Source of the DNA: Comamonas serinivorans
Lineage (GTDB): Bacteria; Pseudomonadota; Gammaproteobacteria; Burkholderiales; Burkholderiaceae_C
Reading direction: 5' to 3'
Assembly: GCF_002158865.1 (NCBI RefSeq)
Contig: NZ_CP021455.1
Location: 2,170,001 to 2,234,000, forward strand
Length of the DNA: 64,000 nucleotides
Part shown: piece after piece, positions 60,329 to 64,000 of the stretch
How positions within the stretch are numbered: the stretch's first letter is position 1
How the letters are laid out: the number at the start of each line of letters is the position of its first letter
The notes under the pieces: generated by a model
Told to the model about the DNA's origin: nothing
The model's database searches: none
The model's input: only the letters and a program-made list of their open reading frames with translations
Made by a program: the position numbers and the translations under genes

Positions 60329-62518
60329 ATGAACCGACCGTTTGTCCTGCTCGACGATCACCTGGCGACGGCCGAGGCGCCGTGCAGCCGGCTTTACACC
60401 GGCTTGCAGCAGCAGTGGGTGTTTGCCGATGCGCCGGCCCTGCAGGCCGGCTGGCCTGCGGTGCAGGCGGCCTGGCGCGCCGGTCTGCACGCCGTGCTGT
60501 TCATCGATTACGGCTGGAACCGGCAGGCCGCGGGTCTGGGTGGCCCGGCTGGGCCCGCCCAGACGGCCAGCGCCCGCAGTGACTTGCGGGTGCTGGTGTT
60601 CGACACGCTCACCCGCCTGAGTGCCGATCAGGTCGAGGCCCAGCTGGCCGCGTGGGACACCGCGGGGCAGCCACAGGCGCCGGCCCCCGCCATGCTGTGG
60701 CAGCCGCAGGCCTCGTGCCAGGCCGCCCAGCACGCCGAGGCGGTCGCGCGCATCCAGGACGGCATTCGCGCCGGGGCGTTCTACCAGGTCAACCACACCC
60801 TGCGCCTGCGGGGCCGGTTGCTAGGGACGCCCGTGGCGCTGTACCGGCGGCTGCGGCGTGCGCAGCCCGTGCGCCACGGCGTGCTGGCGCGTCTGCCCCA
60901 CGACGCGCCCGACGCCTGGGTGCTGTCGTGCTCACCCGAATTGTTCGTCGAATCGCCCGATGGCCGGCAGCTCACGGCGCGTCCCATGAAAGGCACGGCC
61001 CCGCGCGCCGCCGAGGCCCAGGCCGATGCGGCGCAGGCACGCTGGCTGGCCGAGGACGTGAAAAACCGGGCCGAGAACGTGATGATCGTGGACCTGCTGC
61101 GCAACGACTTCGGGCGCGTGGCCGTGCCAGGCAGCGTGCGGGTGCCCGCGCTGTTTGCCGTGGAAACCCACGCCAGCTTGCACGCCATGACATCGACCAT
61201 CACCGCGCAGCTGCGGCCCGACGTCGATGGGCCCACGCTGCTGGCGGCGGTCTTCCCGTGTGGCTCGATCACCGGGGCGCCCAAGCGCGCGGCCATGGCC
61301 GCCATCGATGCGCTGGAAGGCACGCCGCGCGGCCTGTACACGGGCGCGATCGGCTGGATCGAGCCGCCCGCGGCCGGCCAGGCTTGCGGGCCGCTGTCGC
61401 TGTCGGTCGCGATCCGCACGCTGACCGTGGCGCGCACGGTGCCGCCAGAAGGTGATGCGCACGTCACCCGCCCGCCTGATGCGCAAGGCGATGCCGAGCG
61501 GCCCGTGGACGCGGGTGCGCCGCGGACGCAACCGTCAGTCGCTCAGCGAGTGGGGCCAGCCGATCAATTGGCCCGCCAGCAAGCCCTTCGGCGAGCCCAC
61601 CGGCAAGCCAGTTGGCAAATCGATCCACAAACCGATGGGCAGCCGAATCAGTCATCCGCGTGGCCAGCGGGCCGGCAAGCCCCTTCAGCCCGCCGACCCG
61701 CTGATGCGGGCGGCGAGCCTTTGCAGGCTGGCGTGAGCGGGCTCGACGAGGCCGGCCCGGACCTGCCCTGGGTGACGTTGGGCGTGGGCGGAGGCATCGT
61801 GCTCGATTCCGACCCGGCTTCGGAGTGGATCGAGGCGCTGCTCAAGGCCCGCTTCGTCACCGCGCTGGACCCTGGATTCACCCTGTTCGAGACGCTGCTG
61901 TGGCGTCCCGTCGCGGGCTTTGTGCAGCCCGCCCGGCACCTGGCGCGCCTGATGGCGAGTGCCAGGGCGCTGGGGTTTCGCTGCGACGAGGCGGCGTGGC
62001 GAACGCTGGTGGCGACGCAGCATGCGCAGTGGGCGGGCGAGCTGATGCCTCGCCGCGTGCGCATCGACCTGGCGCACGACGGGCACCTGCGGTTGTCAGC
62101 GGCGCCCTTGCCGCCCTTGCCACGCGATCAGCCTCTGGCACTGGTCCTGGCCGAAGCGACCCTGCCGCCCGATGAAGCCGCCGTGGCGGGCCACAAGACC
62201 TCGTTGCGCCCCACCTACGACGCGGCCATGCAGGCCGCCGTGGCCCAGGGCGCGTTCGATGCCCTGTTTTTCAACGCCCGGGGCGAGCTCACCGAAGGCG
62301 CGCGCAGCACCGTCTATGTGCAGCTCGATGGCCGGTGGTGGACGCCCCCGCTGGCTTGCGGGGTGCTGCCGGGTACGGCACGCGCGCGGCTGCTGGCGCG
62401 CTGCCCGCAGGTGGGCGAACGCGTGATCTGCCGCGACGACCTGGTGCGCGCCACCGGCTGGGCCGTCAGCAACGCGCTGCGCGGCGTGCGGCGGGCCGCG
62501 CTGTGCGAACCGGCTTGA
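60329..62518 (+). CDS. pabB: Fused aminodeoxychorismate synthase component I / lyase (PabB-PabC)
   Basis: 729 residues. The PabB part (to about 480) has the chorismate-binding core: RPMKGTAPRAAEA with the nucleophilic Lys, LLRNDFGRVAVPGSV, and CGSITGAPKRAAM. The C-terminal part (about 525-729) is a PLP-dependent class IV lyase: GFTLFETLLW, the PLP Lys in VAGHKTSLRPTYDAA, and GELTEGARSTVYVQL. Together they make 4-aminobenzoate for folate from chorismate, with glutamine amidotransferase PabA expected elsewhere. A stretch of about 110 Pro/Gln/Arg/Ala-rich residues (370-490) splits the last strands of PabB from GVGGGIVLDSDPASE. GGAG precedes ATG 60329. Confidence 0.92.
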   Translation: MNRPFVLLDDHLATAEAPCSRLYTGLQQQWVFADAPALQAGWPAVQAAWRAGLHAVLFIDYGWNRQAAGLGGPAGPAQTASARSDLRVLVFDTLTRLSADQVEAQLAAWDTAGQPQAPAPAMLWQPQASCQAAQHAEAVARIQDGIRAGAFYQVNHTLRLRGRLLGTPVALYRRLRRAQPVRHGVLARLPHDAPDAWVLSCSPELFVESPDGRQLTARPMKGTAPRAAEAQADAAQARWLAEDVKNRAENVMIVDLLRNDFGRVAVPGSVRVPALFAVETHASLHAMTSTITAQLRPDVDGPTLLAAVFPCGSITGAPKRAAMAAIDALEGTPRGLYTGAIGWIEPPAAGQACGPLSLSVAIRTLTVARTVPPEGDAHVTRPPDAQGDAERPVDAGAPRTQPSVAQRVGPADQLARQQALRRAHRQASWQIDPQTDGQPNQSSAWPAGRQAPSARRPADAGGEPLQAGVSGLDEAGPDLPWVTLGVGGGIVLDSDPASEWIEALLKARFVTALDPGFTLFETLLWRPVAGFVQPARHLARLMASARALGFRCDEAAWRTLVATQHAQWAGELMPRRVRIDLAHDGHLRLSAAPLPPLPRDQPLALVLAEATLPPDEAAVAGHKTSLRPTYDAAMQAAVAQGAFDALFFNARGELTEGARSTVYVQLDGRWWTPPLACGVLPGTARARLLARCPQVGERVICRDDLVRATGWAVSNALRGVRRAALCEPA

Positions 62519-62892
62519 CGGCATCGGCGACGCAGTTTCAGCTGCCCATCGCGCAGGCCCTTTCACGATCCGCCAGGGGCAGGGCCGAGCGCCTGGGTTC
62601 GCAAAGGCCGAGGCAAGGTAAAGGTAAAGGCCGGGGACTGCGTTGCGGCTTCGTGCTCGGTAAAGCGACAGGGGCTCCGCGATGCCGAGCGCGGCCTCCA
62701 TCACTCCTCGCCTGATTCACGAGGGGGTATGGTTCACGCATCGATGATCATGAAACGCGCATGGCCTGGTACTGTCTGACGTTGAGGCGCCACGCCGACT
62801 GGCGTCAACGCGTTTCGCCTGTGGCCCTGCCGCAGACGCGTCATCCTCATGCCTGCACCGCCAGGTGTGAGGCCGTCACGCGCGGGGCTCGG
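62519..62892. other. Gene-free region between pabB and DUF4132 gene
   Basis: Convergent 3' ends with palindrome copy 21 between them. A short AAGGTAAAGGTAAAGG direct repeat is present near 62615. No gene is supported. Confidence 0.45.
62723..62774. repeat. GTATG palindrome, copy 21
   Basis: GGGGTATGGTTCACGCATCG with GAAACGCGCATGGCCTGGTA; moderately paired, central ATGATCAT palindrome. It is 118 nt past the DUF4132 stop (minus strand). Confidence 0.6.
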
Positions 62893-64000
62893 TCAGGGGC
62901 GCTCCCACCAGGCCAGGCGATTCAGGCTGCGCAGCAGTTCGCTGCGGGCAATGGGGCTGAGGTGGCGCCAATGGGCCGGCACGGGCTCGCCATCCGGTTC
63001 GCTGGCGTGGGGCACGTGGCCGTGCAGGCCCAGGTGCTGAATCGTTTGCCCTTCGCTGGTGTCGATGCCACCGGCCACGAACCAGCCGGGCTCGAAGCTC
63101 AACGTGACCCCGAGCTGGCCGGGCAGGGCCAGGTGAACCGCATCCACCATGCCGCCATCGCCCACCTGGCGCTGCCAGCCTTGGGACACCAGGCCCATGA
63201 TGGAGCCCGTGCCGAGCTGCCGGCCGTCCCAGGTGGGCAGCACGCGGGTGTCCAGCAGGGCTTCCGGCAGGTGGGCGACCTCGCGGCCCAGCTGCTCAAA
63301 CGGCTGCAGCAGCTCGTAATCGGCCAGCTGGCTGGCAAAGGCCTGACCCTGCACCGCGCCGTCGGCCATGGCGGCCAGGGCCAGCGGGTGCACCATGCCG
63401 ATGCAGGCGCTGTCGGCGTCCGTCAGGGCCGCCAGGTCGTCCCAGGACACGGGATCGTCCTGGGCATTGGCCGGCGTGCCGTCTTCGGCCACGCGAAACA
63501 GTGCGATGGGGGTAACGACGGATTCCGATGAGGCTACGGACGAAGCAGCAGGATACACCCCGAAAATCAAACGCTGGGTGAGCACGCGGGCCAGGGGATG
63601 CTCGACCAGGTTGGCGCGAAAGCTCGCCAGGGTCCAGCGGCGTTCCTGGCACATGGCCGCTTCCATGCGCTGCAGCTGGCGTCGGCTCAGGGCCTTGAGC
63701 TGGGTTTGCACGTCCTTGAGCTGGCGCTTGGCCTGGGCGGCCAGGTCGGCGTCGTCGGTGAGGCGGGGCTTGGGCAGCGTCTTCAGCCACTGGCCGGCCT
63801 TGGCCCGACTGGCCTTGGTCGGCTGCGCCGCGCCAACGGGTGGGGCGCATTCGCGCAGCCGGATCTGCAGCTGCTCGTCGAGCAGCACCTCGAACTGGCG
63901 TGGGCCGAAATCCAGCCGCTGGCGGCTCTGGCTGTCGAAGCCGAGGTCGGGCAGGGTGCAATCGGCCAGCTCTTCCATGCTCATGCCGCGCGACTCGGCC
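62893..64000 (-). CDS. DUF4132 protein, C-terminal part (5' end outside window)
   Basis: About 369 residues are visible; the frame is open to the right edge, so the gene starts beyond the window. The sequence aligns with the end of the DUF4132 protein at 35491-39972: LDFGPRQFEVLLDEQ, AMCQERRWTLASFRANLVEH, GVYPAASS...ALFRVAEDGT and QLADYELLQPFEQLGREV. Thus it is a diverged paralogue about 25 kb away. Palindrome copy 22 is embedded in frame at the same site as copy 14 of the other gene. Function unknown; presence of a WGR domain cannot be judged. Confidence 0.82.
   Translation of the reverse strand, partial: AESRGMSMEELADCTLPDLGFDSQSRQRLDFGPRQFEVLLDEQLQIRLRECAPPVGAAQPTKASRAKAGQWLKTLPKPRLTDDADLAAQAKRQLKDVQTQLKALSRRQLQRMEAAMCQERRWTLASFRANLVEHPLARVLTQRLIFGVYPAASSVASSESVVTPIALFRVAEDGTPANAQDDPVSWDDLAALTDADSACIGMVHPLALAAMADGAVQGQAFASQLADYELLQPFEQLGREVAHLPEALLDTRVLPTWDGRQLGTGSIMGLVSQGWQRQVGDGGMVDAVHLALPGQLGVTLSFEPGWFVAGGIDTSEGQTIQHLGLHGHVPHASEPDGEPVPAHWRHLSPIARSELLRSLNRLAWWERP
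63508..63561. repeat. GTATG palindrome, copy 22 (inside DUF4132 gene)
   Basis: GGGGTAACGACGGATTCCG against ACGGACGAAGCAGCAGGATACACCCC. It closely matches intergenic copy 12 (GGGGTAACAGGGATTTACCG, GGATACCCC), which supports true membership. Confidence 0.6.

Overview
The window is a high-GC stretch (roughly two thirds G+C by eye) from a betaproteobacterial chromosome, most likely a Burkholderiales member of the Comamonadaceae type. The evidence is the hflK-hflC-hisZ-purA order, tolB-pal-cpoB, divergent ppsA/ppsR, a Liv-type ABC operon next to CoA ligases and a CaiB-type transferase. There is no phage, integrase, transposase, CRISPR array or rRNA; one tRNA-Lys(TTT) is present. Nearly all genes are complete; the first gene and the last gene run off the window.

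Layout: 1-9.0 kb holds a hydrolase fragment, an LD-carboxypeptidase with a His-rich tail, hflK, hflC, hisZ, purA, a damaged small membrane-protein gene and a phosphoribosyltransferase. 9-13.4 kb holds a CorA/ZntB-like transporter, a TetR regulator, a glutathione transferase and an OmpA-type lipoprotein. 13.5-15.1 kb is a thiolase-like protein plus its Zn-ribbon/OB partner. 15.5-21.8 kb holds a transglutaminase-like protein coupled to an ATP-grasp/alpha-E fusion, creA and an MsbA-type exporter. 22-25.6 kb is tolB-pal-cpoB and tcdA. 25.8-30.3 kb holds tRNA-Lys, a small conserved gene, ppsA and its regulator ppsR. 30.7-35.5 kb holds RidA, CaiB/BaiF, a YhiN-type flavoprotein and a VOC protein. 35.5-42.3 kb holds a giant WGR-DUF4132 protein, a nitronate monooxygenase and a TetR regulator. 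42.7-52.2 kb is a PaaK-like ligase, livF-livJ-livM-livH-livG, a FadD-like ligase and a divergent Crp-type regulator, read here as uptake and CoA activation of an organic acid. 52.5-57.7 kb is a secretion cluster described below. 57.8-64 kb holds tex, a pabB-pabC fusion and the 3' end of a second DUF4132 gene.

Two things stand out. First, 52.5-57.7 kb looks like an undescribed curli-like system: a secreted protein with a Gly-rich head and three 39-residue Asn/Gln repeats, a small secreted partner with two Cys, a CsgG-like lipoprotein carrying an extra DUF4384-like region, and a membrane-anchored Sel1 protein whose frame is broken at a G6 tract. A NarL-type response regulator is divergent, and the intergenic region carries two abutting dyads. 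Second, a roughly 50-bp palindromic element (outer arms GTATG.../...CATAC, inner arms GCCGTT/AACGGC) occurs about 22 times in 64 kb. Fourteen of the 18 intergenic copies lie within about 35 nt after a stop codon, paired arms change together, and four copies are embedded in frame inside genes, two of them at the same place in the two DUF4132 paralogues.

All calls are from reading sequence and recalled family motifs; no searches or folding programs were run.
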